Positions 1 to 10,661 are shown, counted from the first letter of the stretch. The stretch: DNA of 64,000 nt from Sphingobium lignivorans (GCF_014203955.1 NZ_JACHKA010000001.1:1860001-1924000), one strand, 5' to 3'. Numbers and translations are program-made. The notes: generated by a model from the letters alone, not told the origin.

Positions 1-1025
<1,025 letters not shown>

Positions 1026-1065
1026 TCATGCCGCGAATCGGCCTTGCCTCCCATGGCCGGATCAA

Positions 1066-1113
1066 CCAGACATCTGGACGATTCAGTCTCCGGCCGGGCG
1101 TCACCAGATGTCT
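1066..1113. promoter_or_regulatory. Inverted-repeat operator between pobA and the AraC regulator
   Basis: AGACATCTGG at 1068-1077 is repeated in perfect inverted orientation as CCAGATGTCT at 1104-1113, centre to centre about 36 bp. The left copy is itself near-palindromic (CCAGA-CA-TCTGG, 1066-1077). The right copy covers the ATG (1108) chosen for the regulator. Well-spaced paired half-sites fit an AraC-family protein that activates the divergent pobA and represses itself. That role is inferred. Confidence 0.45.
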
Positions 1114-1998
1114 CCAGTGTCTTCCACCAATGTCGTTCCTGCTTACTCTCTCTACGGCGAAGAGCAGCGGGGGATCACCGAAGGCTTCGTCCATGTCGAA
1201 ACGCTGGACGAACGGTCGCGGCCCGAGGAATGGACGATCAAGCCACATGTCCATGGCCATCTCGATCATGCCATCCTCATCGCGCGGGGCGGCGGAACCA
1301 TCCATGCCGAGGGCCAGTGCACCGATTTCGAGGCGCCGGCCCTGCTGCTGATTCCAGCAGGGGTTATCCACGGCTTTTCCTGGCATCGCGAATCGAGCGG
1401 ATGGGTTTTGACGACCGCGGATTCCTATCTGCGCCAGCTCCTCTCCAGAGATCCGGACATCGCCTCCCTGTTCAGGGAAGCGACCGCCGTGCCGCTGGAC
1501 GCCGGGGACGGACAGGCTGCCGAGCAGTGGATGATCGCGATCCGGCGCGAGCTGGACGAAGCGGCAAAAGGCTTTCGCGTGGGCGTGGAGGCATCGCTCC
1601 TCGCCTTGCTGGTGCTTGCGCTTCGCCGGTCGGCGGTTCTGCCGGAGCCATCGGCAGGGCAGGCCTATGCCGCCGATCTCATGCCGCGTTGGCGCGCCCG
1701 CATCGAGCAGCGGTTCCGGCTGCGGGAGCCCGTCAGCGTTCATGCCCGTGCGCTCGGCGTCAGCGAGACGACATTGCGGCGCGCATGCCTGAGTGTCGCC
1801 GGCCTGTCGCCCGCCGCGATGATCGACCAGCGCGCCTTGCTGGAAGCGCGACGCCTGCTGTTCTATTCGCAACTGAGCGTCGCCGAAGTCGCTTATGCGA
1901 TCGGGTTCGAAGACCCCGGCTATTTCTCCCGCTTCTTCTCCCGCCACACGGGCGAAGCGCCCAGCGTCTATCGGGCGAGGTGGGAGAAAGGCAGCTGA
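1108..1998 (+). CDS. pobR: AraC/XylS-family transcriptional regulator, probable pobA activator
   Basis: 296 residues: an N-terminal cupin-like effector domain (HVHGHLDHAILIARGG, about residues 45-60) and a C-terminal double helix-turn-helix of the AraC type. The second HTH shows the family signature (SVAEVAYAIGFEDPGYFSRFF, quoted in part) near residues 255-275. It is divergent from the 4-hydroxybenzoate hydroxylase, and AraC-type PobR/PobC proteins activate pobA in response to 4-hydroxybenzoate in other proteobacteria, so that role is inferred from context. The frame is open further upstream, but ATG 1108 is the first start that leaves room for a promoter and gives a normal N-terminus. Confidence 0.75.
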   Translation: MSPVSSTNVVPAYSLYGEEQRGITEGFVHVETLDERSRPEEWTIKPHVHGHLDHAILIARGGGTIHAEGQCTDFEAPALLLIPAGVIHGFSWHRESSGWVLTTADSYLRQLLSRDPDIASLFREATAVPLDAGDGQAAEQWMIAIRRELDEAAKGFRVGVEASLLALLVLALRRSAVLPEPSAGQAYAADLMPRWRARIEQRFRLREPVSVHARALGVSETTLRRACLSVAGLSPAAMIDQRALLEARRLLFYSQLSVAEVAYAIGFEDPGYFSRFFSRHTGEAPSVYRARWEKGS

Positions 1999-2003
1999 GG
2001 CTT

Positions 2004-2033
2004 GCCTGCCCGGTGCCCGAGACCGGTGCAGGC
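2004..2033. terminator. Hairpin between convergent regulator and ppsA genes
   Basis: GCCTGC-CCGGT (2004-2014) can pair with ACCGG-T-GCAGGC (ending 2033) with one bulged T and a 7 nt loop. It sits between the stop codons of two convergent genes, so it could act as a bidirectional terminator. There is no T-run. Confidence 0.4.
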
Positions 2034-2041
2034 GCGCCCGG

Positions 2042-4441
2042 TCAGCCCCCAGCGGCCGATTTCTCCGCTTGCGCGATGACGGCGCTGGTCCGCACGAAAC
2101 TGTCCGGATTGAGCGAGATCGAGTCGATGCCCTCGCCGACCAGGAAGGCGGCGAAATCCGCATGGTTGCTGGGCGCCTGCCCGCATATCCCGATCTTGAT
2201 GCCGGCCTCATGAGCCGCGCGAATGGCTTGGGCGATGGAGAGCTTCACGGCCGGGTCCCGCTCGTCGAACATCGTGGCCAGCAGATCGGAGTCCCGATCG
2301 ACGCCCAGGATGAGCTGGGTCAGGTCGTTCGAGCCGATGGAAAAGCCATCGAAGCGCCTGGCGAATTCGCGCGCGAGGATGACGTTCGAGGGAATCTCGC
2401 ACATCATGTAGACCTGCAGCCCATCCACGCCGCGCTGCAGGCCATTCTCTGCCATCACCGCCAGCACGCGATCGGCCTCCGCCAGCGTGCGGCAGAAGGG
2501 GACCATGACGATGATGTTCGAGAAGCCCATGGCTTCCCGCGCCATTTTGAGGGCCCTGCATTCGAGGGCGAAGCCTTCCCGATAGCGATCGTCATAATAA
2601 CGGGACGCGCCACGAAAGCCGAGCATCGGGTTTTCCTCGCTCGGCTCGAAGGCGCTGCCGCCGATGAGATGGGCATATTCGTTGGTCTTGAAATCGCTGA
2701 GGCGGACAATGGCGGGATGCGGGAAGAAGGGCGCGGCCAGCCGCGCGATGCCGCGTGCGAGCGTCTCGACGAAGAAGTCGGGCGGGCTGGCGAAGCCCTT
2801 TGCGAGCGCATCGATCTGGCGCCGGTGGGCATCGGAGATCCGCTCTGGATGCAGCAACGCCATGGGATGGGCCTTGATGAGATTGTTGATGATGAATTCC
2901 ATCCGGGCGAGGCCGACGCCCTGTGCCGGCAAGGGCCACCACTGAAACGCGGCGGACGGCTCGGCGATGTTCAGCATGACGGCCGTGTCCGTCTTCGGAA
3001 TGGCCGTCAGATCGATATCCTCGACGATGAAATCGAGGAGGCCATCATAGACCAGGCCCTTGTCGCCCGACGCGCAGGACAGGGTGACCTGCTGGCCATC
3101 GCGGAGGATCGAGGTGCCCGAGCCGGTGCCCACGATGGCGGGCACGCCCAGTTCCCGGCTGACGATGGCGGCATGACTGGTGCTGCCGCCCCGATCAGTG
3201 ATGATGCCGGCGGCGCGTTTCATCACCGGCACCCAGTCCGGATCGGTATTGCCGGTGACGAGGATCGCGCCATCCGTGAAGCGGGCGATGTCCGAGGCAT
3301 CCTGGATGAGGCAGATTTGTCCGCTGGCGATCGCGCTGCCGACGGCCACGCCGGAGAGCAGGGGGCTTACTTGCGTCTTCAGCTCATAGCGGCGGAACGT
3401 CTTCTGCTGCCCGGTCCCGTGGACTGTCTCGGGGCGTGCCTGGACCAGATAGAGAAGGCCGTTGCTGCCGTCCTTCGCCCATTCGAGGTCCATGGGCCGG
3501 CCGTAATGGGCTTCGACGGCGACCGCCCAGCGGCCGAGCTCGAGGATCTCCGCGTCGGCCAGCACGAAGGCCAGCCGCTTGTCCGGATCGGTCGGGATCA
3601 CGCGGGTCTGGTGCGCGGCATCCTGCGCATAGACCATGGTGATGGCTTTCTCGCCCCGGCTCTTCTCGATGATCGGGGCGGCGCCGGGCTTCTCCAGCAA
3701 GGCCTTGAAGACGACATAGCGATCCGGATTGACCGCTCCCTGGACGACGGTCTCTCCCAGTCCCCAGGCAGCGCTGATCGTCGCGACGCCGGGAAAGCCG
3801 GATTCGGGGTCGATCGTGAAGATGACGCCCGAGCCGGCGAGATCCGAGCGAACCATCTGCTGGATGCCCACCGAGAGCGCCACCGAGAAATGATCGAAGC
3901 CCTTCGCCTCGCGATAGCTGATCGCGCGATCCGTGAAGAGCGAGGCGAAGCAGCGCAGGCAAGCATCCAGCAGCGCCTTTTCGCCCCGGATGTTGAGGAA
4001 GCTCTCGTGCTGCCCGGCAAAGCTCGCATCGGGCAGGTCCTCGGCCGTCGCACTGCTGCGCACCGCGACGGCGGGGTCGCGCGTCTGCGTGATCTCGGAC
4101 AGGCGCGCATAGGCGGTGCGGATCTGGCTGACGAGATCGTCCGGGAGGTGGCAGGCGAGGATGAGCGTGCGGATCGCGTGGCCCGCGTCCTGCAGGCTTT
4201 CCTCCCCGGCACGAAAGCGAGCGATATGCGCTTCCATCGCCGGTCGGATGCCGCCCGCTGCGACGAAATCCCGATAAGCCTGCGCCGTCGTGGCGAAACC
4301 GGCGGGAACGCGGACGCCGGCGGTTCCAAGCTGACGCACCAGTTCGCCCAGGGAAGCGTTCTTCCCGCCAACGGACGGAACGTCGCCAATGGACAGGTCC
4401 TGAAACCATATGACGGCCGGATCGGTGGGTTGATGCGCCAT
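2042..4441 (-). CDS. ppsA: Phosphoenolpyruvate synthase (pyruvate, water dikinase)
   Basis: Converts pyruvate, ATP and water to PEP, AMP and phosphate, a gluconeogenic step. The 799-residue product matches the family length (about 790). It has the N-terminal ATP-grasp pyruvate-binding domain starting VGGKNASLGELVRQL, the central swivelling phosphohistidine domain with GGSTSHAAIVSRELG (catalytic His423) and the C-terminal TIM barrel ending with SIGSNDLTQ and GICGQAPSN. The frame is open upstream to 4960, but the ATG at 4441 has a GGGAGAG Shine-Dalgarno and starts the conserved N-terminus. It converges with the pob regulator and is divergent from the antiporter operon. A pyruvate phosphate dikinase also occurs at 57.6 kb. 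Confidence 0.95.
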   Translation of the reverse strand: MAHQPTDPAVIWFQDLSIGDVPSVGGKNASLGELVRQLGTAGVRVPAGFATTAQAYRDFVAAGGIRPAMEAHIARFRAGEESLQDAGHAIRTLILACHLPDDLVSQIRTAYARLSEITQTRDPAVAVRSSATAEDLPDASFAGQHESFLNIRGEKALLDACLRCFASLFTDRAISYREAKGFDHFSVALSVGIQQMVRSDLAGSGVIFTIDPESGFPGVATISAAWGLGETVVQGAVNPDRYVVFKALLEKPGAAPIIEKSRGEKAITMVYAQDAAHQTRVIPTDPDKRLAFVLADAEILELGRWAVAVEAHYGRPMDLEWAKDGSNGLLYLVQARPETVHGTGQQKTFRRYELKTQVSPLLSGVAVGSAIASGQICLIQDASDIARFTDGAILVTGNTDPDWVPVMKRAAGIITDRGGSTSHAAIVSRELGVPAIVGTGSGTSILRDGQQVTLSCASGDKGLVYDGLLDFIVEDIDLTAIPKTDTAVMLNIAEPSAAFQWWPLPAQGVGLARMEFIINNLIKAHPMALLHPERISDAHRRQIDALAKGFASPPDFFVETLARGIARLAAPFFPHPAIVRLSDFKTNEYAHLIGGSAFEPSEENPMLGFRGASRYYDDRYREGFALECRALKMAREAMGFSNIIVMVPFCRTLAEADRVLAVMAENGLQRGVDGLQVYMMCEIPSNVILAREFARRFDGFSIGSNDLTQLILGVDRDSDLLATMFDERDPAVKLSIAQAIRAAHEAGIKIGICGQAPSNHADFAAFLVGEGIDSISLNPDSFVRTSAVIAQAEKSAAGG

Positions 4442-4679
4442 TTTTCTCTCCCTTCGAATGCGACGGGTTGATTCGCTGCCGGACAGACATGGACAACCAA
4501 AAGGGGGCTGCGGCAGGGACGGGGTCATGACTAGGAGGGCAGGAGCGCCTGTGCCTTGATCGAGGTCAGGCCGGGGAAATCGCGCGGGAGGAAAGGGGGA
4601 GCCGGAATACAGCCCTAAGCGCCGGATTTGATTGCACATCGCGAACCATGCTGACACTGAGGCGGAGCGGAGGACAGGA

Positions 4680-7532
4680 TTGCTACTGCTGCTACTGATC
4701 GCCTTGCCCTTTCTGGGCACCTTGCTCCTTGCGTCGCTCGGAAGAGCCGGACGCACGGTCCAGGCGAGCGCTGCAGGTGCCATGACTGGCGCGGCGCTGC
4801 TCATTCTGGTCAGTCTGGCGCCGTCCGTGCTGCAGGGCGGGGTGCCGGCAGCGCATCTCGACTGGGTCCCCGGCCTCGGCCTCGCGTTCAGCCTGTTCCT
4901 CGATCCGCTCGGCCTCATGTTCGCCGGGCTGATCCTGGGCATCGGCCTGCTCATCATCATCTATGCGCGCTTCTATCTCTCCGCGGCCGACTCCATGGGG
5001 CGCTTCCTTTCCTATCTGCTGCTGTTCCAGGGCGCGATGCTGGGCATCGTGATCTCGGACAACCTGCTGCTGCTGCTCGTCTTCTGGGAACTCACCAGCC
5101 TGTCCTCCTTCCTGCTGATCGGCTTCTGGCGCGACGAGCCGGAAGCGCGGCAGGGCGCCCGCATGGCGCTGCTGGTGACGGGCGGCGGCGGCCTTGCGCT
5201 GATGGCGGGCCTGCTGCTGCTCGGGCAGGCGGCCGGCAGCTACGAGCTGTCCAGCATCCTCGCGAGTGGCGACGCCATCCGCCATTCGAGCCTCTATCCC
5301 GTGGCGCTCGTGCTGATCCTGATCGGCTGCTTCGCCAAGTCGGCCCAGTTCCCGTTCCACTTCTGGCTGCCCCACGCCATGGCCGCGCCGACGCCGGTGA
5401 GCGCCTATCTGCACTCGGCGACGATGGTGAAGGCAGGCATATTCCTGCTGGCGCGCCTCTGGCCGGTGCTGGCCGGGACGGAACTGTGGTTCTATCTGGT
5501 CGCCACCACCGGCCTCGTCACCATGCTGATCGGCGCGAGCGTGGCGCTGTTCCGGCACGATCTCAAATCGATCCTCGCTTATTCGACGATCAGCCAGCTC
5601 GGCATGCTGACGATGCTCTTCGGCTTCGGCACGCCGGCCGCCGCGATCGTCGGCCTGTTCCACATCCTCAATCACGCGACCTTCAAGGCGGCGCTGTTCA
5701 TGAATGCCGGCATCGTCGACCATGAGGCAGGTACCCGCGACATCCGTGCGCTGGGCGGACTGGCCACGCTCATGCCCATCACGGCGACGCTGGGCATCGT
5801 CGCGGCGGCCTCCATGGCCGGCATTCCGCCCCTCAACGGCTTCCTTTCCAAGGAAATGATGCTGGAGGAGGCGACGCATTTCCAGTGGCTTGGATCGTCA
5901 TGGCTGATCCCGGCGCTGGCGACGCTCGGCGCGCTGCTCTCGGTGGCCTATTCGCTGCGCTACATCGTGCAGGTCTATCTCGGGCCACGCCGGGCGAGCT
6001 ATCCCGGCAAGCCGCACGATCCGCCCTTCGGCCTGTGGGGACCATCCGGCCTGCTCGTGCTGCTGGTGGTCGCCATCGGCCTGTGGCCAGTCACCATCGC
6101 CGCGCCGCTGATCCTCCCCGTCGCACAGGCGGTCACGGGCGATGCTGCCGTCAGCTTCGCGCCCAAGCTCTGGCATGGCTTCACGCCGGCCCTGTACATG
6201 AGCCTGCTGGCGATCGGCGGCGGCGCCATCCTGCTGGCGCGGCACGCCGGCCTGCTCTCGATCTGGGAGCGGCTGCCGCTGCCATATGCCAAGCCGCTGT
6301 TCGAGCGCGGGGTGGAGATGGTCGTCCACGCCAGCCGGACAATGACGCTGTTCATTCACAACCAGTCGCTCCAGCGGCAGATGGCGTTCCTGTTCCTCGT
6401 CGCCATTCTCCTGGGTGTCGAAGGCGTGATGACGGGCGGGCTGCCGGCAGGGACAGGCCCCACGCTGCCCGCGCCGCCGCTCGCCGTGGTGGCCTGGCTG
6501 CTGCTGATCGGCGCGACGCTGGCCGTGGTGCGCGCCCAGCGGCAACGCTACCTGACGCTGATCTTCATCAGCGTCATCGGCCTGATCGTCTCGCTCGCAT
6601 TCATCTACCTCTCGGCGCCCGACCTCGCGCTCACGCAGATCTCCGTGGAAGTGGTGACGATCCTGCTGCTGCTGCTGGCGCTCAATCTCCTGCCGAAGAC
6701 GCCGCCACGCCTGTCCGGCAACGCGCTGCGCGTGCGCGATGCCGTGCTGGGCGGGGCAGGGGGGCTTGCGGCGGGCGTGGCGGCCTATGCGGTCATGACC
6801 CGGCAACCCAATGACCCGATCTCGCAATATCATTGGGCGAACAGCTATTCGGGCGGTGGCGGCACCAATGTCGTCAACGTGACGCTGGTGGATTTCCGCG
6901 CCTTCGACACCTTCGGCGAGATCATCGTGCTCGGCATCGCCGCGCTCACTATCTTCGCGCTGCTCCAGACCGCGATCATGGGCGCCTCGGGACGGCGGCT
7001 GCTCGCCTGGATCCCGGACATCGTCCGCTCCCCCGAGCGCCACCCGATGATGTTCGTCGTGGCGACGCGCCTGCTGTTCCCGCTGGCCGTGCTGGTCGGC
7101 CTCTACATCTTCCTGCGCGGGCACAACATGCCGGGCGGTGGCTTCATCGCCGGGCTTGTCATCTCCATCGCGATGCTGATGCAATATATGGCGTCCGGCT
7201 TCGAATGGGCCGAGCAGCGCCGGCAAGTGGACGAGCATCTGATGATCGGCCTCGGCGTCATTATCGCGGCGCTGACGGGCCTGGGATCGCTGGCGTTCGG
7301 CCTGCCCGTCTTCACCAGCGCATTCGGCTATTTCACCTTGCCGGTCGTCGGCACGTTCGAGCTGGCGACGGCCATGCTGTTCGACATCGGCGTGGCCATG
7401 ACCGTGATCGGCGCGGTGATGCTCGCGCTCGCCGAGCTCAGCAACATCGCCCAGCGCGCGCAGAAGGAAGTGTTCCCGGACAGCGGCCCGATGGACATCG
7501 ACCCGGCCCGGATCAGGAAGGAGCTGTCATGA
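4680..7532 (+). CDS. mrpA: Mrp/Mnh Na+/H+ antiporter subunit A with fused B domain
   Basis: Largest integral-membrane subunit of the Mrp (Mnh, Pha) cation/proton antiporter, related to complex I NuoL. It is about 950 residues with some 20 membrane helices. The proton-conducting core includes FWELTSLSSFLLIGFW and KSAQFPFHFWLPHAMAAPTPVSAYLHSATMVKAG (quoted in part). The C-terminal part (about residues 790-930, with FLRGHNMPGGGFIAGL) is the MnhB-type domain, so A and B are one polypeptide, as in rhizobial PhaAB. I chose TTG 4680 because GGAGG (4669-4673) lies 6 nt upstream and the product starts directly with a hydrophobic segment; an in-frame TTG at 4632 is an alternative. The stop overlaps the next gene's ATG. 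Confidence 0.93.
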   Translation: MLLLLLIALPFLGTLLLASLGRAGRTVQASAAGAMTGAALLILVSLAPSVLQGGVPAAHLDWVPGLGLAFSLFLDPLGLMFAGLILGIGLLIIIYARFYLSAADSMGRFLSYLLLFQGAMLGIVISDNLLLLLVFWELTSLSSFLLIGFWRDEPEARQGARMALLVTGGGGLALMAGLLLLGQAAGSYELSSILASGDAIRHSSLYPVALVLILIGCFAKSAQFPFHFWLPHAMAAPTPVSAYLHSATMVKAGIFLLARLWPVLAGTELWFYLVATTGLVTMLIGASVALFRHDLKSILAYSTISQLGMLTMLFGFGTPAAAIVGLFHILNHATFKAALFMNAGIVDHEAGTRDIRALGGLATLMPITATLGIVAAASMAGIPPLNGFLSKEMMLEEATHFQWLGSSWLIPALATLGALLSVAYSLRYIVQVYLGPRRASYPGKPHDPPFGLWGPSGLLVLLVVAIGLWPVTIAAPLILPVAQAVTGDAAVSFAPKLWHGFTPALYMSLLAIGGGAILLARHAGLLSIWERLPLPYAKPLFERGVEMVVHASRTMTLFIHNQSLQRQMAFLFLVAILLGVEGVMTGGLPAGTGPTLPAPPLAVVAWLLLIGATLAVVRAQRQRYLTLIFISVIGLIVSLAFIYLSAPDLALTQISVEVVTILLLLLALNLLPKTPPRLSGNALRVRDAVLGGAGGLAAGVAAYAVMTRQPNDPISQYHWANSYSGGGGTNVVNVTLVDFRAFDTFGEIIVLGIAALTIFALLQTAIMGASGRRLLAWIPDIVRSPERHPMMFVVATRLLFPLAVLVGLYIFLRGHNMPGGGFIAGLVISIAMLMQYMASGFEWAEQRRQVDEHLMIGLGVIIAALTGLGSLAFGLPVFTSAFGYFTLPVVGTFELATAMLFDIGVAMTVIGAVMLALAELSNIAQRAQKEVFPDSGPMDIDPARIRKELS

Positions 7533-7882
7533 GCATGGAATTCCTGATCGCCAGCGCCATCGCGGTGCTCACGGCGGCGGGCATTTATCTGTGCCTGCGC
7601 GCGCGGACCTTCCAGCTCGTGCTCGGTCTCGCCATGCTCTCTTATGCCATCAACCTGTTCCTGTTCTCCATGGGCCGGCTGACAGTGGATCGCCCGCCGA
7701 TCTACGAGAAAGGGCTCACGGATTATACGGACCCGCTGCCGCAGGCGCTGGTGCTCACCGCGATCGTCATCGCGTTCGGCATGACGGCGCTGGTGGTGGT
7801 GCTTTCACTGCGCTCCTATCTCGAAAGCGGGACGGACCAGGTGGACGGCAAGCCCGACCCGGACGAGCGTGGGGAGCCGTGA
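7529..7882 (+). CDS. mrpC: Mrp/Mnh Na+/H+ antiporter subunit C
   Basis: 117-residue, three-helix membrane protein of the NuoK-like MrpC family (LVLGLAMLSYAINLFLF, then DPLPQALVLTAIVIAFGMTA). It is part of the multisubunit cation/proton antiporter. The ATG at 7529 overlaps the stop of subunit A (ATGA), and its own TGA overlaps the ATG of subunit D by one base, so translation is probably coupled through the operon. Confidence 0.93.
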   Translation: MSMEFLIASAIAVLTAAGIYLCLRARTFQLVLGLAMLSYAINLFLFSMGRLTVDRPPIYEKGLTDYTDPLPQALVLTAIVIAFGMTALVVVLSLRSYLESGTDQVDGKPDPDERGEP

Positions 7883-9417
7883 TGGATCAGCTGATCGTCG
7901 CGCCTCTTCTCCTGCCGGCCATCGCGGCCGCCGCCTCGCTGCTCTTCATGCGGCGCCGGCGCTGGATCGGCGCGGCCCTGTCGCTGGGCAGCGTGCTGCT
8001 GCTGATCGCCCTCGCGCTCCACATGCTGCTCACCGCCAGCACGGGCGCGGTCAACGCTTATGCGCTCGGGAACTGGCCCGCCCCGTTCGGCATCGTGCTG
8101 GTGCTGGACCGGCTCGCCGCGCTCATGCTGCTGTTGACCGCGCTGCTGGCGCTGCCGGTGCTGGCCCATGCCGTCATCTCGGGGCTCGACCGGAAGGGCT
8201 GGCACTTCCACCCGCTCTTCCAGTTCCAGCTTCTCGGGCTGAACGGCGCTTTCCTGACCGGCGACCTCTTCAACCTGTTCGTCTTCTTCGAAGTGCTGCT
8301 GATCGCCTCCTATGGCCTGATGCTCCACGGCCAGGGACCCGAGCGCCTGAAAGCGGGCGTCCAGTATGTCGTCATCAACCTCGTCGGCTCGACCCTGTTC
8401 CTCATCGCGCTCGGGATCCTCTATGGCGTGACGGGCACGCTCAACATGGCGGACATGGCAGTGCGCATTCCCGCCCTGCCAGCAAGCGACGGCGGGCTCG
8501 TCCGAGCGGGGGCGCTGATCCTGCTGTGCGTCTTTGCGCTCAAGGCGGCGCTGCTGCCGCTGCACCTCTGGCTGCCGCGCACTTATGCCGCCACATCGCC
8601 GGCCGTGGCGGCCTTCTTCGCCATCATGACCAAAGTCGGCATCTACGCGATCATCCGCACCGTGCCGCTGATCTTCGGCGCGCAGGCGGGCGCGGCGGCC
8701 TGGGCGCCGATGCCGTGGATGCTGCCGAGCGCGCTGGCCACGACCATCATCGGGTTCCTGGGGCTGCTCGCCGCGCGGGGCCTGCGCGATCTCGCCGCCT
8801 TCGCCCTCATCGGATCGACCGGCACGCTGTTGATCTCCGTCTCGCGCTTCGACCCCGGCGCGATGGCAGCGGGCCTCTATTATCTCCCGCATACGACGCT
8901 GACGGCGGCCCTGCTGTTCATCCTCGTCGATATCATCGCGCGCCGGCGCGGGAGCTATGGCGACGCTGTGGTGCCGGGCGTGCGCTTCGCCGGGCTGGAA
9001 CGCCTTTCCCTGCTTTACCTGCTGGCGGCCATGGCGCTGGTGGGGATGCCGCCGCTCTCCGGCTTCATCGGCAAGCTGCTGATCCTGCAGGCGACCCTGA
9101 CCGACCCGTGGGGTCCCTGGATCTGGGCGACCATCCTTGGCACGACGCTGCTCGGCATGCTCGGCATGGCCCGGGCGGGAAGCGCGATTTTCTGGAAAAG
9201 CGCCTCGGCAACGCCGCAACCTTCCTTCCGCACCGCGGCGCCCTCGCCGCCGGGTTTCACGGAGCTGCTGCCGGTGCTTTTCCTGCTTCTCCTCCTTGGC
9301 GGCCTGACCGTGGGGGCCGGCGTGGCGAGCCGTTTTGCGCAGGAGACCGCCAGCCAGATCTTCGCGCCGGCCGCCTATATCGAGGCGGTGCTCGGGCCGG
9401 CAGTGGGGGAGCGATAA
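7882..9417 (+). CDS. mrpD: Mrp/Mnh Na+/H+ antiporter subunit D
   Basis: 511-residue polytopic protein of the NuoM/NuoN-like proton-pumping family. Seen: FFEVLLIASYGLMLHG, KAALLPLHLWLPRTYAATSPAVAAFF (quoted in part) with the conserved Lys and His of the channel, and VGMPPLSGFIGK. It works with subunit A as the second antiporter-like module of the Mrp complex. It starts at ATG 7882 within TGATG shared with subunit C and is followed 1 nt later by subunit E. Confidence 0.93.
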   Translation: MDQLIVAPLLLPAIAAAASLLFMRRRRWIGAALSLGSVLLLIALALHMLLTASTGAVNAYALGNWPAPFGIVLVLDRLAALMLLLTALLALPVLAHAVISGLDRKGWHFHPLFQFQLLGLNGAFLTGDLFNLFVFFEVLLIASYGLMLHGQGPERLKAGVQYVVINLVGSTLFLIALGILYGVTGTLNMADMAVRIPALPASDGGLVRAGALILLCVFALKAALLPLHLWLPRTYAATSPAVAAFFAIMTKVGIYAIIRTVPLIFGAQAGAAAWAPMPWMLPSALATTIIGFLGLLAARGLRDLAAFALIGSTGTLLISVSRFDPGAMAAGLYYLPHTTLTAALLFILVDIIARRRGSYGDAVVPGVRFAGLERLSLLYLLAAMALVGMPPLSGFIGKLLILQATLTDPWGPWIWATILGTTLLGMLGMARAGSAIFWKSASATPQPSFRTAAPSPPGFTELLPVLFLLLLLGGLTVGAGVASRFAQETASQIFAPAAYIEAVLGPAVGER

Positions 9418-9418
9418 C

Positions 9419-9910
9419 ATGCTGCGACGGCTTTTTCCGCATCCCGGCCTCTTCGTCCTGCTGGTGATCGTCTGGATGCTGATGCTCAACAGCCTCACGC
9501 CGGGCGGCCTGCTGCTCGGGCTCGTCTTCGCCACGCTCGTGCCGATCTTCACCGGGCCGTTCTGGCCGGACCGGCCGCTGCTGCGCTTCGGCTGGCCGAT
9601 GATAGCCTATCTCGGCATCGTGCTGTGGGACATCGTGGTGGCGAATTTCCAGGTCGCCGCGCTGATCCTGTTCCGGCGCAACCGCGATCTGCGCTCGCAT
9701 TGGCTGTTCGTGCCGCTGGACCTCACCTCCGCCGAGGCGATCACGACGCTGGCCGGGACGATCAGCCTGACGCCGGGGACGGTCTCGGCGGACGTCTCGA
9801 CCGACGGGCGCCATCTCCTGGTCCATGCGCTGGACGTGCAGGACGAGGCGGCCGAAGTGGCGCGGATCAAGTCCCGCTACGAAGCCCGGCTGAAGGGGAT
9901 CTTCCCATGA
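9419..9910 (+). CDS. mrpE: Mrp/Mnh Na+/H+ antiporter subunit E
   Basis: 163 residues: hydrophobic N-terminal half (LLLGLVFATLVPIFTGPFWP, then AYLGIVLWDIVVANFQVA) and a soluble C-terminal part containing TLAGTISLTPGTVSADVS, the conserved MrpE signature. It begins 1 nt after the subunit D stop and overlaps subunit F by ATGA. It is a small accessory subunit of the antiporter with no catalytic motif. Confidence 0.92.
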   Translation: MLRRLFPHPGLFVLLVIVWMLMLNSLTPGGLLLGLVFATLVPIFTGPFWPDRPLLRFGWPMIAYLGIVLWDIVVANFQVAALILFRRNRDLRSHWLFVPLDLTSAEAITTLAGTISLTPGTVSADVSTDGRHLLVHALDVQDEAAEVARIKSRYEARLKGIFP

Positions 9911-10176
9911 TCGGCATCGCGCTCATCATCGCTCTGGGCTGCGTGGGGCTGGCCATGCTGCTCAACCTCTACCGGCTGCTCAAGGGGCCGAACAGCAGCG
10001 ACCGCATCCTCGCGCTCGACACGATGGTGATCAACGCGATCGCGCTCATCATCCTGTTCGGCATCTACGAGACCAGCACGACCTATTTCGAGGCGGCGCT
10101 CCTGCTGGCAATGGTCGGCTTCGTGGGGACTGTCGCCTATTGCAAGTTCCTGCTGCGGGGAGACATCGTGGAATGA
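9907..10176 (+). CDS. mrpF: Mrp/Mnh Na+/H+ antiporter subunit F
   Basis: 89-residue three-helix protein of the MrpF family, with the conserved LLKGPNSSDRILALDTMVIN segment after helix 1. Start and stop both overlap neighbours by 4 nt (ATGA), continuing the tight operon. MrpF is required for full antiport in studied systems; its own transport role here is inferred. Confidence 0.92.
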   Translation: MIGIALIIALGCVGLAMLLNLYRLLKGPNSSDRILALDTMVINAIALIILFGIYETSTTYFEAALLLAMVGFVGTVAYCKFLLRGDIVE

Positions 10177-10580
10177 GCCTGCACGTGATCGCCGAGGCGT
10201 TCATCGCCTTCCTCATCCTGCTGGGGGGCGCCTTCGCGCTCATCGGCAGCTGGGGCCTCACGCGGCTGCCGACGCTCATGAGCCGCCTGCACGGGCCGAC
10301 CAAGGCGACGACGCTGGGCGTGGGAAGCTGCCTCATCTCCTCCATGATCTACTTTCCGCTCAAGGCGGGCAGCTGGTCGGCGCACGAACTGCTCATCACG
10401 CTCTTCCTCTTCATCACCGCGCCCGTCTCGGCGAACATGATCGCCAAGGCGCATCTCCACCGGCGGCGCAGCGGCAATGACGGGGAAGGGGGGAAGGCCA
10501 TCCACGACCCCCTGCCACCGCCGCCGCCCGATGCCCATTGGGCAAGCTTCGGCAGCGAGGACGGCCCGAGGATGCCGTAG
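10173..10580 (+). CDS. mrpG: Mrp/Mnh Na+/H+ antiporter subunit G
   Basis: 135-residue protein with three predicted helices and the MrpG signature (GGAFALIGSWGLTRLPTLMSRLHGPTKATTLG, quoted in part). It is the last gene of a complete Mrp operon (A/B, C, D, E, F, G), coupled to mrpF by an ATGA overlap. The C-terminal tail of about 30 residues is hydrophilic and proline-rich (DPLPPPPPD), longer than the conserved core needs. Confidence 0.9.
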   Translation: MSLHVIAEAFIAFLILLGGAFALIGSWGLTRLPTLMSRLHGPTKATTLGVGSCLISSMIYFPLKAGSWSAHELLITLFLFITAPVSANMIAKAHLHRRRSGNDGEGGKAIHDPLPPPPPDAHWASFGSEDGPRMP

Positions 10581-10661
10581 CGGCGGGGGCAGCGTGATCC
10601 CGCGAAAAGCTGGCGCGCGAGGGATGACTTTGAATTTCCGCTCGGCTAAGGACCGGCCCGG

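Noticed and set aside
1895..4471. 858-codon plus-strand open frame opposite ppsA
   Set aside because: Antisense shadow of a fully conserved PEP synthase.
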